A stretch of 9,076 bases of DNA from JAMOBE01 sp039908285. GTDB taxonomy: Bacteria; Pseudomonadota; Alphaproteobacteria; Rhodospirillales; Rhodospirillaceae. The stretch spans positions 1 to 9,076 of the forward strand of contig JAMOBE010000123.1 in assembly GCA_039908285.1 (NCBI GenBank), written 5' to 3'. This document shows positions 1 to 5,323 of the stretch, piece by piece (the first letter of the stretch is position 1; every line of letters begins with the position of its first letter). The translations under genes were made by a program, and so were the position numbers. The notes beneath the pieces are model-generated. The model did not search any database. It saw only the letters and a program-made list of their open reading frames with translations, and was not told the DNA's origin.

Positions 1-48
1 CTGGGAAGGCCACCAACCGGTTACAAACCGGCACGCCAAGAAGGAAAT

Positions 49-258
49 TCAACTAACAGGCGGTGGTTTGGCCGGCCGGCGAGATGAGCGATTCCATTCC
101 CGGCGTCGAGGAGGCAAAATATTGCGGTGACAGAATATCTCCCGCCCAAACCGCATTGCGATCCCACGCATTCTCATGACCGTATCTATGGCTTTGCGGA
201 ATGCCTCAACGTCATGGAACTGCCCATGCAAGGACAGATCGTTGATGAGAAGCTCCAT
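49..258 (-). pseudogene. Third gene of the DUF262/ATPase cassette, probably frameshifted fragment
   Basis: The ATG at 258 lies one base after the TGA of the upstream ATPase gene, with a GGGGTGA-like ribosome site inside that gene's end; an earlier in-frame ATG at 279 is possible but overlaps more. The first ~50 residues (ELLINDLSLHGQFHDVEAF, then an RFGRE..CHRN motif) look like the N-terminus of an uncharacterised protein of a few hundred residues that I recall beside DUF262/AAA gene pairs; I know no name or function for it. After CHRNIL the frame turns into Arg/Pro-rich sequence and stops at 49. Shifting by one base near 120 gives ASSTPGMESL, closer to what I recall of the family, but that frame also stops about 20 codons later. 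I therefore read it as a decayed 5' fragment. The alternative is a genuine 69-residue protein. Confidence 0.5.
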
Positions 259-259
259 T

Positions 260-1399
260 TCAGTCACCCCATCCGGCAAAATAACTCATGTCCTTATCGT
301 ACTGGTCGAAGAATCCAGTCGGCCACTCATCGATGTTTCCCGCTGCATCCATCTGCGGAGCCACAACCTGTGCGCCGTCGTCCGATCGCGGTTGGAAAAA
401 GTAAAGAGCGACATTTTCGGGTGAAAACCCCCTTTTGACCGCCCGCCGAACTCCGTTGAGGACGTGATCGCTGTGGGTTTCAAGTATCACCTGAACACCC
501 GTTCCGGCCACATCGGCGAGGAAGCTGCCCATCAACGCCTGTCCTGCTGGGTGCAAATGCACTTCTGGATTTTCGATCAGGAGGATGCTGTTATGCGTTG
601 CCGACAGGGCAGCCACGACAATTGGAAGCACCTGAGTCAATCCGAATCCAGCATGGATGGGACGATGAAAGTCGTCGTCATCGGATGTTCGTAGACCGAG
701 TGTTACCGCGTTCGCCTGGGGCACCGGTTGGACTCTGATTGAGCACCCTGGAAAGAACTGGCGCATCCGAGCCTCGACCTGGTGCAATAGTGTCGGGGGG
801 TTATCACCGAGAACAAGTTCGGTACGCACCAGCTTGTCTCGTTCTGAGTGCAGGATACTGACGGCGTGTTCACCAGCGGGACCAACAACCGTTGCAGTGA
901 GGCCATCCTCAAGGACATAGAACTCACGAGGCCCGACGCGTTCAGCAGTGAGGTAAGTCAGAGAACGGAGACAATTCACTACCGACGGCACCATATCCCC
1001 ATGTACAACAGGCAACAAAAATTGCAGTGAAGAGGGACGGTGCGTTTCCTTCCGATCAACGATGATTTTTTCTACAGCCATGGACATCCCAGACCGCTCC
1101 TCTGCGGAGAATGTCCAATTGTAACATTTGCCGTCGCATTCCAGGCCAATTTCAAATGAAAACCGGCCATGAACCTTGTCTACGACATCGTTGGCAGTGC
1201 CAAGTTTTACGGAGTCGCCATTGAGAACCAGCCGATTTGACCATTCGTGCTCGCGCATAGTCTGCTGCAAGAGAGCAAGCGCCTGAAGCAAGGTCGACTT
1301 CCCAGCCGCGTTGGCTCCCGAAAGAAGCGTCATCTTGGCCAGTGGCAATGACAATTCGTCAAAGCACTTGAAGTGGAGAATATCAACTCTCTCAATCAT
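260..1399 (-). CDS. AAA/ABC-type ATPase with C-terminal DUF3696 domain
   Basis: A 379-residue SMC/RecF-like ATPase. Starting at the ATG at 1399, the order is: an N-terminal strand with IERVDILHFKCFDEL; Walker A GANAAGKST at 28-36; a conserved YLTAERVGPREFY block at 149-161; an ABC-signature-like GFGLTQVLPI at 251-260; Walker B ILLIENPE at 272-279; and a switch ETHSDHVLNGVRRAV at 307-321. The tail (about 327-377, with GNIDEWPTGFFDQ) is typical of DUF3696. A TTG at 1402 is an alternative start. The gene overlaps the DUF262 stop codon by 8 bp, implying translational coupling. DUF3696 ATPases are common in restriction-like and phage-defence loci, usually as the sensor or motor beside an effector nuclease. 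That role is inferred from neighbours; the ATPase motifs are directly visible and all key residues are present. Confidence 0.9.
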   Translation of the reverse strand: MIERVDILHFKCFDELSLPLAKMTLLSGANAAGKSTLLQALALLQQTMREHEWSNRLVLNGDSVKLGTANDVVDKVHGRFSFEIGLECDGKCYNWTFSAEERSGMSMAVEKIIVDRKETHRPSSLQFLLPVVHGDMVPSVVNCLRSLTYLTAERVGPREFYVLEDGLTATVVGPAGEHAVSILHSERDKLVRTELVLGDNPPTLLHQVEARMRQFFPGCSIRVQPVPQANAVTLGLRTSDDDDFHRPIHAGFGLTQVLPIVVAALSATHNSILLIENPEVHLHPAGQALMGSFLADVAGTGVQVILETHSDHVLNGVRRAVKRGFSPENVALYFFQPRSDDGAQVVAPQMDAAGNIDEWPTGFFDQYDKDMSYFAGWGD

Positions 1400-2474
1400 C
1401 AAATATCTCCGAAAACATTTTCTCTACAGCACCAAATCGATAGCGGACGCGGTTGGCTTGGTTTGTTCCGAAAGTTACAGACTCCCAGAACTGAGTGTCG
1501 TCAATCAGATTAATAAATTTTGCTCGTATCTCCTCCTTCTTTTCGTCTGATATGTCACTCGGCAATCTCGTCATATTTGACGACATAACATCCCATATTG
1601 AGACGTTAAAAACACTCCTACCCGTATTCCCCTCTTTGAATTTTCGGAAGGCATGCCTACCAAACACAGTTATATTATTATTGAGGCTTTTGCGAAGAGT
1701 TGTAGACAGGGCTTTAATATCTATTTCGGGAAGTGCATTCATCTTTTCAAGTGCCTGCGCTAGATACTCATCCATATCTCCCTTATAAGCACTAACACCA
1801 AGCAGTTTGAACGCACAGAAGCGGTTGATCACTTCACGATCACGCATTGTGTCCGACTTTATACTACCTCCCGTGGCCTCCTTAAACAACTTCGTATCCG
1901 CTTCATCTCTGAGGAATCTGGTCGCCGGACCGACAAACAAGCAGTTCCGCATTTGCTGTCTTGTAAGAGGAACGCCACTGTTTACCCGATCAAAGATATC
2001 AAGTAGTGCCTTTGGTGGTACCTTGGCGTCGATGACGTATAGAACGAGAGAACAATCCTCAACCCGGTTTTGAAGTTTTGGCGAAAGTTCTCTAAACTGT
2101 TTCTTGTTCAGCTCTTGCCGGTTTGGAAGCTTAAGCTTGAGTTTGTTATTAACGAAATTCCTGAACGTTGTCAGACGCTGCAACCCATCTACAACAATCA
2201 GCCTCCCCAGTTTGTCTTCGGCAAGATAAAATACGGGCAGCGGAATTCGCATGAGAACGGATTCAATAAGTTTGCTCTGTTGATCTTCTGACCACATAAA
2301 ATCACGCTGGAATTCAGGGTCCATGACGAATTGTCCTTTATCAATCCGCCTCAGGACCTCGTGAACCGTTCGTGGTTCATTGCGAATAAGCATCGTATCA
2401 ATGGGGTAATCGCCCCACGATGCGTCTTCGTCGCCATCAAGGCCTTCCAACTCTTCAGGATTATTCTGACTCAT
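1392..2474 (-). CDS. DUF262 (ParB/Srx-like, GmrS-type) protein
   Basis: A 360-residue protein with the classic DUF262 signature: PEFQRDFMW at 53-61, LIESVLMRIPLPVFYL at 69-84, VVDGLQRLTT at 94-103, and later a DRVNSGVPLTRQQMRN stretch. The usual DGQQR motif appears here as DGLQR. DUF262 is the ParB/sulfiredoxin-like nucleotide-binding domain found in GmrSD type IV restriction enzymes and many defence genes. No HNH (DUF1524) nuclease domain is visible, so this is a DUF262-only form and any nuclease would have to be elsewhere. I chose the ATG at 2474 because GAGGT precedes it at good spacing; an in-frame ATG at 2552 would add 26 residues that overlap the upstream methyltransferase tail. Base composition is clearly more AT-rich than the atp and asd genes, which suggests horizontal acquisition. 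It is coupled to the ATPase downstream. Confidence 0.87.
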   Translation of the reverse strand: MSQNNPEELEGLDGDEDASWGDYPIDTMLIRNEPRTVHEVLRRIDKGQFVMDPEFQRDFMWSEDQQSKLIESVLMRIPLPVFYLAEDKLGRLIVVDGLQRLTTFRNFVNNKLKLKLPNRQELNKKQFRELSPKLQNRVEDCSLVLYVIDAKVPPKALLDIFDRVNSGVPLTRQQMRNCLFVGPATRFLRDEADTKLFKEATGGSIKSDTMRDREVINRFCAFKLLGVSAYKGDMDEYLAQALEKMNALPEIDIKALSTTLRKSLNNNITVFGRHAFRKFKEGNTGRSVFNVSIWDVMSSNMTRLPSDISDEKKEEIRAKFINLIDDTQFWESVTFGTNQANRVRYRFGAVEKMFSEIFDD

Positions 2475-2538
2475 GCGGACCTCATCGAAAAAACGGGCGT
2501 CACCATCGCACATAAACACCAAATTCCCAAATAGGGGC

Positions 2539-2887
2539 TCACCCCACCCCAAACACCTTCATCACCTCGTCGCCCAGGTGGTTGATGACCTTCGCCGCGA
2601 TCCGACCCGATTTCGGCTTGTCGAAGGGGTGGGAGGTATCGCTGTTCAGGCTGTCCCAGGAGTCGCGGTCTATCTCCGCTTTCAGCGTCGCTATTAGCAC
2701 CTTGTAGCGGTCTCTTGCACCAAGAAAATACGCGTGGCGGACGAAAAAGCTTTCCTCGTTATAGTCTGTGTCGATTAACCAGACGGCGATGGTGTCGGGC
2801 CGCCACTGAATGATGTTCTGCCGTTCAGCCGGGTCGTTCATAAACCGTGATCCCATCCCTGAGAACGATATAGGCGAAGGAGCCGAC
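2539..2887 (-). pseudogene. C-terminal remnant of a DNA methyltransferase resembling type III Mod
   Basis: The segment 2856-2539 encodes IAVWLIDTDYNEESFFVRHA, then an LKAEIDRDSWDSLNSDTSHPFD region and a conserved end KVINHLGDEVMKVFGVG. From memory this matches the extreme C-terminus of site-specific adenine methyltransferases of type III restriction systems (Mod). Just upstream, another frame reads SFAYIVLRDGITVY, which fits the Mod residues that should precede it. The two frames join near 2840 if four bases are removed, so the remnant carries a +4 frameshift. Upstream of about 2888 the sequence switches abruptly to a piece of a nucleotidyltransferase gene. The catalytic motifs (DPPY and the AdoMet site) are absent, so no activity is possible. 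The methyltransferase assignment rests on this tail alone. Confidence 0.7.
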
Positions 2888-2966
2888 GGCGCGGACGGAA
2901 GTAGGCGACGACCGGATCAAGCAACGCCGGCGGAACGATCGCTGTCGAAGGGATCTGCTCGGTCAT
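2838..2966 (-). pseudogene. Truncated second copy of the MNT nucleotidyltransferase start (copy B)
   Basis: The ATG at 2966 begins MTEQIPSTAIVPPALLDPVV and continues to YFRPRR, matching the first 27 residues of the intact nucleotidyltransferase at 3615 except for Q4 (H) and A9 (P). Identity stops before the GS motif. The frame then runs 15 residues into the methyltransferase remnant and stops at 2838. No catalytic residue is present. The copy ends exactly where the Mod-like sequence begins (2887/2888), which marks a recombination junction. Its ATG overlaps the TGA of the small reading frame upstream (ATGA), an arrangement that looks native and suggests copy B kept its original upstream context. 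Confidence 0.85.
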
Positions 2967-2969
2967 CGT
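2888..2969 (-). repeat. 82-bp direct repeat, copy B
   Basis: Bases 2888-2969 match 3537-3618 with 3 mismatches in 82 positions at a constant offset of 649 bases and no gaps. Both copies cover the start codon and first 27 codons of the nucleotidyltransferase gene in the same orientation. One end of the similarity coincides with the switch to methyltransferase sequence, the other with the switch to an IS-like end beside copy A. Confidence 0.95.
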
Positions 2970-3040
2970 CCCTCGCTACAAGGAAAAAGCCTCAGGGCCT
3001 GGACGTGGGTCGGGTTAGCCATGGCTTGGAGTACCCCCAT
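2963..3040 (-). pseudogene. Unidentified short C-terminal fragment before MNT copy B
   Basis: A frame open from just below 3071 to the TGA at 2963 contains MGVLQAMANPTHVQALRLFP and ends CSEGR. Its stop overlaps the start of nucleotidyltransferase copy B by ATGA, a typical coupled-gene junction. The frame differs from that of the HEPN fragment which it abuts, so it may be the tail of a different gene joined to the broken HEPN gene near 3070. I do not recognise the family. It could also be chance coding of about 25 residues; the overlap is the main reason to record it. Confidence 0.3.
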
Positions 3041-3293
3041 GCGATTCCGGCCGTCGTCCTTGCAGATTCGTCAGCAGCTCCATGTCGTGAGTCTTGCGGA
3101 ATTTCTGGTCGGCAAGGACGCAGAAGGCTTTCAACAGTTTCTCTGCCGCCTGTTGACAATGAAATGTGGCGCTCAGGCGCAGTGACGGATCCTGGCGAAG
3201 GCACAGAACGGCGACATCACGGTCGGCTTTCGCCACCGCGATCCATTCATCGACCACTTCCCAAACGGCTTCCGGGTCTCTATTCGCGCTCAT
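3015..3293 (-). pseudogene. HEPN-domain protein, C-terminally truncated
   Basis: The start ATG at 3293 lies inside the end of the nucleotidyltransferase gene (14-bp overlap). The 92-residue product has the first helices of a HEPN domain (COG2250/PF05168 type): an N-terminal helix with WEVVDEWIAVAKADRDVAVL, then FHCQQAAEKLLKAF at 44-57, then FRKTHDMELL at 65-74. Family members normally continue for another 40-60 residues with helices carrying an aromatic-rich region. Here, after LLTNL (about residue 77), the sequence becomes QGRRPESHGGTPSHG and stops. The C-terminal helices are therefore lost, by recombination or frameshift near 3070. In MNT-HEPN pairs HEPN is the RNase toxin and MNT the antitoxin; this truncated form is probably inactive. 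Confidence 0.78.
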
Positions 3294-3615
3294 AGACCAC
3301 CTTGCCGTCGGTTTCGGCTGCTTCCGAGAGGGTCCCGACGATGTGGCGACGACGTTGGAAAATCGACTCCCGCACGGGAAACACGTCGGCGGCATAGCCG
3401 CAACCGCGTTTGGCCTCGTAGCCGGCCTTCAGGGTCAGTTTCTCCGGCGGCGTGTCGTCGTCGACGATCACCAGCAGGTCGTAATCGCTGTCTTCATGGG
3501 CATCGCCGCGCGCCTGCGAGCCGAACAGGATCACCCGGCGCGGACGGAAGTAGGCGACGACCGGATCAAGCAACGCCGGCGGAACGATCGGTGTCGAAGG
3601 GATATGTTCGGTCAT
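3280..3615 (-). CDS. MNT-type minimal nucleotidyltransferase (HEPN partner, antitoxin-like)
   Basis: A 111-residue protein of the usual MNT length, with the pol-beta superfamily motif: G32-S33 (ILFGSQARGDAHEDSDYDLL) followed by the metal-binding pair D44 and D46, and a likely third acidic residue D77 in AADVFPV. Such proteins adenylylate, and thereby neutralise, the HEPN toxin encoded next to them; that is family knowledge. The gene is intact and overlaps the start of a truncated HEPN gene, so the antitoxin-like half outlives its partner. No clear Shine-Dalgarno site precedes the ATG: only two bases separate the start codon from an IS-like end, so the native leader seems to have been displaced and expression is doubtful. 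Bases 3537-3615 are duplicated at 2888-2966. Confidence 0.88.
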   Translation of the reverse strand: MTEHIPSTPIVPPALLDPVVAYFRPRRVILFGSQARGDAHEDSDYDLLVIVDDDTPPEKLTLKAGYEAKRGCGYAADVFPVRESIFQRRRHIVGTLSEAAETDGKVVYERE

Positions 3616-3618
3616 CGT
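3537..3618 (-). repeat. 82-bp direct repeat, copy A
   Basis: This is the counterpart of 2888-2969, lying within the intact nucleotidyltransferase gene and ending three bases upstream of its start codon. See copy B for the match. Confidence 0.95.
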
Positions 3619-3674
3619 GAGGTGGACCCCATTGTTTGGACAGCGGATGGGCGGAATTAAGAGAGGGTTCCGCC
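3618..3674. mobile_element. Possible IS3-family terminal remnant with leader hairpin
   Basis: From 3618 the plus strand reads TGAGGTGGACCCC, then TTGGACA a few bases on. This has the look of IS3-family terminal inverted repeats (TGA..TG.ACCCC....TGGACA). It is followed by a 7-bp inverted repeat GGCGGAA/TTCCGCC at 3650-3656 and 3668-3674, a position where IS3 elements often have a leader hairpin. No transposase gene and no second end are visible before atpB, so at most about 245 bp of an element could remain. The similarity to the 82-bp repeat stops at this boundary, which fits an insertion directly upstream of the nucleotidyltransferase gene. The family assignment is from memory of consensus ends. 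Confidence 0.4.
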
Positions 3675-3691
3675 TGGGAGCACCGCACAGT

Positions 3692-3710
3692 TCACCCGCG
3701 AAGCGGGTGA
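3692..3710. repeat. Perfect 8-bp stem hairpin in the scar region
   Basis: TCACCCGC, a three-base loop GAA, then GCGGGTGA form a perfect stem. No T-run follows on either strand, so it is not a standard intrinsic terminator. It lies in the roughly 190-bp stretch between the IS-like end and the atpB stop, where I see no gene. It may be a REP-like palindrome or part of the mobile-element remnant. Confidence 0.6.
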
Positions 3711-3863
3711 CGTCAGGTCCATTCGTTGCACTTTTTCCGAATCATGTCTATATGTAATAGCTGTCCGGTTAACTGAGTTCCCATGGCAAAATAAGCTTGG
3801 TTTTCCGCTGGTCTCGAGACGGCAATGGGTGTTGAGTGAAAGGTCCGAGCACGATTCACCCTC

Positions 3864-4538
3864 TCAATGGGCCTCGATGGCCCCGACCGCCGCGCCGACG
3901 AAGACGGTCGCCAGCACGGCGAAGATGTAGGCCTGGACCAGGCCGATCAGCAGGCCCAGGGCCATGATGGGAATCGGCACCAGCAGGCCGGCGAGCCCCA
4001 GCACCACGGCGACGATGAACCCGTGGCTCATGACGTTGCCGAACAGCCGCACCGCCAGGGCCAGGGTGCGGGTGAACTCCGACAGCAGGTTGAACGGCAG
4101 CATGACCACCGTCGGCCGCAGGTAGCGCCTGAGATAAGCCCCGAGCCCCAGCGCCCGCACGCCCATGACATGGGTGGACAGGAACACCACCCCCGCCAGG
4201 GCGGCGGTGGTCTCGAGGCGCCCCGTCGGGGCCTCGACGCCCGGGATCTCGCCACTCAGGTTGGCGGTGGCGATGAACAGGAACAGGGTGCCGATCAGGG
4301 GGAGGTAGGGGTGAGGATCGCGGTGGATCGCCGCCTCGATCTGGTCGGCGATGCCGGTCACCAGCAGTTCCAGCACCACCTGTCCCCGCCCCGGCCGCAC
4401 CGCCAGCCGACGGGTCGCCAGCCACGCGCCAACGGTCAGCAGGGCCATCAGGCCCCAGGTGGTGACCACGGTCGCCGTCACCGGCACCGGCCCGAGGCTG
4501 AACAGGGGAACCCCGGCGGCAAGCGGATTGTCCATCAT
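3864..4538 (-). CDS. atpB: N-type F-ATPase subunit a
   Basis: A 224-residue integral membrane subunit forming the ion half-channels of the Fo sector. It starts at the ATGATG at 4538; the first ATG overlaps the atpR stop (ATGA). Hydrophobic segments lie roughly at 23-42, 79-95, 110-127, 172-190 and 192-215. The essential arginine of the family is present: R164 in LAVRLFGNVMSHGF, and the QAYIFAVLATVF block (Q202 onward) is the usual last helix. Length and lack of a long N-terminal extension fit the N-ATPase form. The protein appears complete, but it is the last gene of the operon here: the c-subunit gene (atpE), expected immediately downstream, is missing, and reading on from the stop gives no c-subunit sequence. 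Without a c-ring partner this subunit could only work if the missing genes lie elsewhere. Confidence 0.94.
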   Translation of the reverse strand: MMDNPLAAGVPLFSLGPVPVTATVVTTWGLMALLTVGAWLATRRLAVRPGRGQVVLELLVTGIADQIEAAIHRDPHPYLPLIGTLFLFIATANLSGEIPGVEAPTGRLETTAALAGVVFLSTHVMGVRALGLGAYLRRYLRPTVVMLPFNLLSEFTRTLALAVRLFGNVMSHGFIVAVVLGLAGLLVPIPIMALGLLIGLVQAYIFAVLATVFVGAAVGAIEAH

Positions 4539-4783
4539 GGCGCGGCGATCCTCACGGCGACGGTGCGGGCGACGAGAAAGCCCCCCAATCCCCACAGGAG
4601 CGGCAGGGCGCCCTGTCGCGCCGCCAGCACCCCGAGTCCCCCCACAAGCCCGAGCCGTCCGATGCGGAGAGCGCCCCTGACGAAGCCGGACCGGGCCTTG
4701 AAACTCAGCCGAACCTCGAGGGCGAGGGCGGCGAAGAACGCCCACCCGGCCAGCATCCCGGCCAGAATAATCATCAATGACAT
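4535..4783 (-). CDS. atpR: N-ATPase accessory membrane subunit AtpR
   Basis: An 82-residue hydrophobic protein with about three membrane segments (near 4-22, 42-54 and 59-72) and arginines close to or inside the last one (R73 in VART). Size, hydropathy and position between atpQ and atpB match AtpR, a subunit special to N-ATPases that has been proposed to interact with the c-ring; the recognition rests largely on synteny. I chose the ATG at 4783 (MSLMIILAG), preceded by a weak AAGAG ribosome site. The longer reading from 4828 adds residues encoded by the palindromic element and is unlikely to be native. The 273-bp gap to atpQ is abnormal for this tightly packed operon and is filled by that element. 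The stop overlaps the atpB start. Confidence 0.85.
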   Translation of the reverse strand: MSLMIILAGMLAGWAFFAALALEVRLSFKARSGFVRGALRIGRLGLVGGLGVLAARQGALPLLWGLGGFLVARTVAVRIAAP

Positions 4784-4818
4784 GAACCGGTCTCTTCGTT
4801 CGGGCTTTGAGAAAAAAA

Positions 4819-4863
4819 GACGCAACACGGATGAACACGGATATCCACGGATGAACGCGGATG
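4819..4863 (+). repeat. Left 45-bp arm of inverted repeat
   Basis: The arm begins GACGCAACACGGATGAACAC and continues with 10-bp period units ending CGCGGATG. It is the reverse complement of 4979-5023 apart from one base at 4857. As DNA it can form a cruciform; as RNA, a very stable 45-bp hairpin. Confidence 0.95.
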
Positions 4864-4910
4864 TATTTTAGTTTGACTATAACTCCTGTGATGTACGTGT
4901 CAGGTATTCT

Positions 4911-4938
4911 ATTGTATATAGAATAATATTAATCACAA
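4911..4938 (-). promoter_or_regulatory. Candidate promoter inside the element, facing atpR
   Basis: On the minus strand TTGTGA (4938-4933) and TACAAT (4916-4911) are 16 bp apart, a moderate sigma70-like match pointing to atpR and atpB. The core is AT-rich, so chance matches are expected. It would restart transcription downstream of the palindrome if real. Confidence 0.3.
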
Positions 4939-4978
4939 ACGATCGCCGATAGAGACGGACCAACATCCTGGAACTCTG

Positions 4979-5023
4979 CATCCGTGTTCATCCGTGGATA
5001 TCCGTGTTCATCCGTGTTGCGTC
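4979..5023 (-). repeat. Right 45-bp arm of inverted repeat
   Basis: This is the inverted partner of the left arm, starting 34 bp beyond the atpQ stop codon. On the minus strand it is met first by transcription coming from atpQ, followed by the core and the other arm. Confidence 0.95.
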
Positions 5024-5056
5024 TTTTCTCTCTATACCGACAGGAGGCGGACCCGG

Positions 5057-5323
5057 TCATTCCTCGCGGATCCTGTTCCAGGCGAGGCGGCAGCCGAGGA
5101 CGACACCCACCAGCATCAGCGCCGCCGTCCACGTTATGCCGCTCCCCAGGGTGTGGTCCAGCCAGCGGCCGAGAAACGTCCCGGCCAGGGTCGGCATCAC
5201 GATCAGCCAGCCCAGGGCGCCGATCAGGGCCAGGTTGCGGATTACCGGCCGGGTGTCCTCGCGGCGGCGAAGGGCGAGACGCACCGGGTGTCCCAGGTCC
5301 TGGTCGCCGTTGTCCGCCGTCAC
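5057..5323 (-). CDS. atpQ: N-ATPase accessory protein AtpQ (AtpI/AtpZ-like)
   Basis: An 88-residue protein with a charged N-terminus and two membrane segments (about 31-48 and 63-80), the second with GVVLGCRLAWNRI close to the AtpI/AtpZ pattern. It starts at a GTG (5323) that overlaps the atpC stop (GTGA), so it is translated by coupling. AtpQ is the small membrane protein that follows atpC in N-ATPase operons; AtpI-like proteins are thought to help c-ring assembly or Mg2+ supply. Function here is inferred from family and position. The gene is intact, but its downstream coupling to atpR is broken by the palindromic element. Confidence 0.86.
   Translation of the reverse strand: MTADNGDQDLGHPVRLALRRREDTRPVIRNLALIGALGWLIVMPTLAGTFLGRWLDHTLGSGITWTAALMLVGVVLGCRLAWNRIREE

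Larger units (their letters stand above)
4809..5030. mobile_element. Palindromic MITE-like element between atpQ and atpR
   Basis: The arms 4819-4863 and 4979-5023 are inverted copies of 45 bp with one mismatch (ACACGG versus ACGCGG), extended outward by A-rich/T-rich tracts of slightly different length. Each arm is made of 10-bp units such as ATGAACACGG, ATATCCACGG and ATGAACGCGG. The 115-bp core (4864-4978) is much more AT-rich than the flanks and encodes nothing I recognise. The element interrupts an operon whose other gene pairs overlap, so it looks inserted. I see no target-site duplication. Dispersed CACGGATGAA-type repeats occur in many environmental genomes as far as I recall, but I know no named family. 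Confidence 0.8.

Noticed and set aside
2810..3295. A 161-codon plus-strand frame over the MNT/HEPN scar
   Set aside because: It is antisense to the HEPN and MNT fragments and crosses two recombination junctions without domain-like sequence.
3692..3710. Rho-independent terminator of the atp operon
   Set aside because: The stem is perfect but no T-run follows in the minus-strand direction.
3864..4838. A longer atpB starting in the palindromic element (324 residues)
   Set aside because: The first 100 residues are the wrong frame of atpR plus element sequence; the family N-terminus matches the ATG at 4538, which overlaps the atpR stop.
3867..4871. A 334-codon plus-strand frame opposite atpB/atpR
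   Set aside because: Gln/His/Arg-rich shadow of membrane-protein genes; no start signal or domain.
4819..5023. Possible CRISPR array, because of repeated CACGGAT units
   Set aside because: The units are contiguous 10-bp repeats without spacers and the two blocks are inverted.
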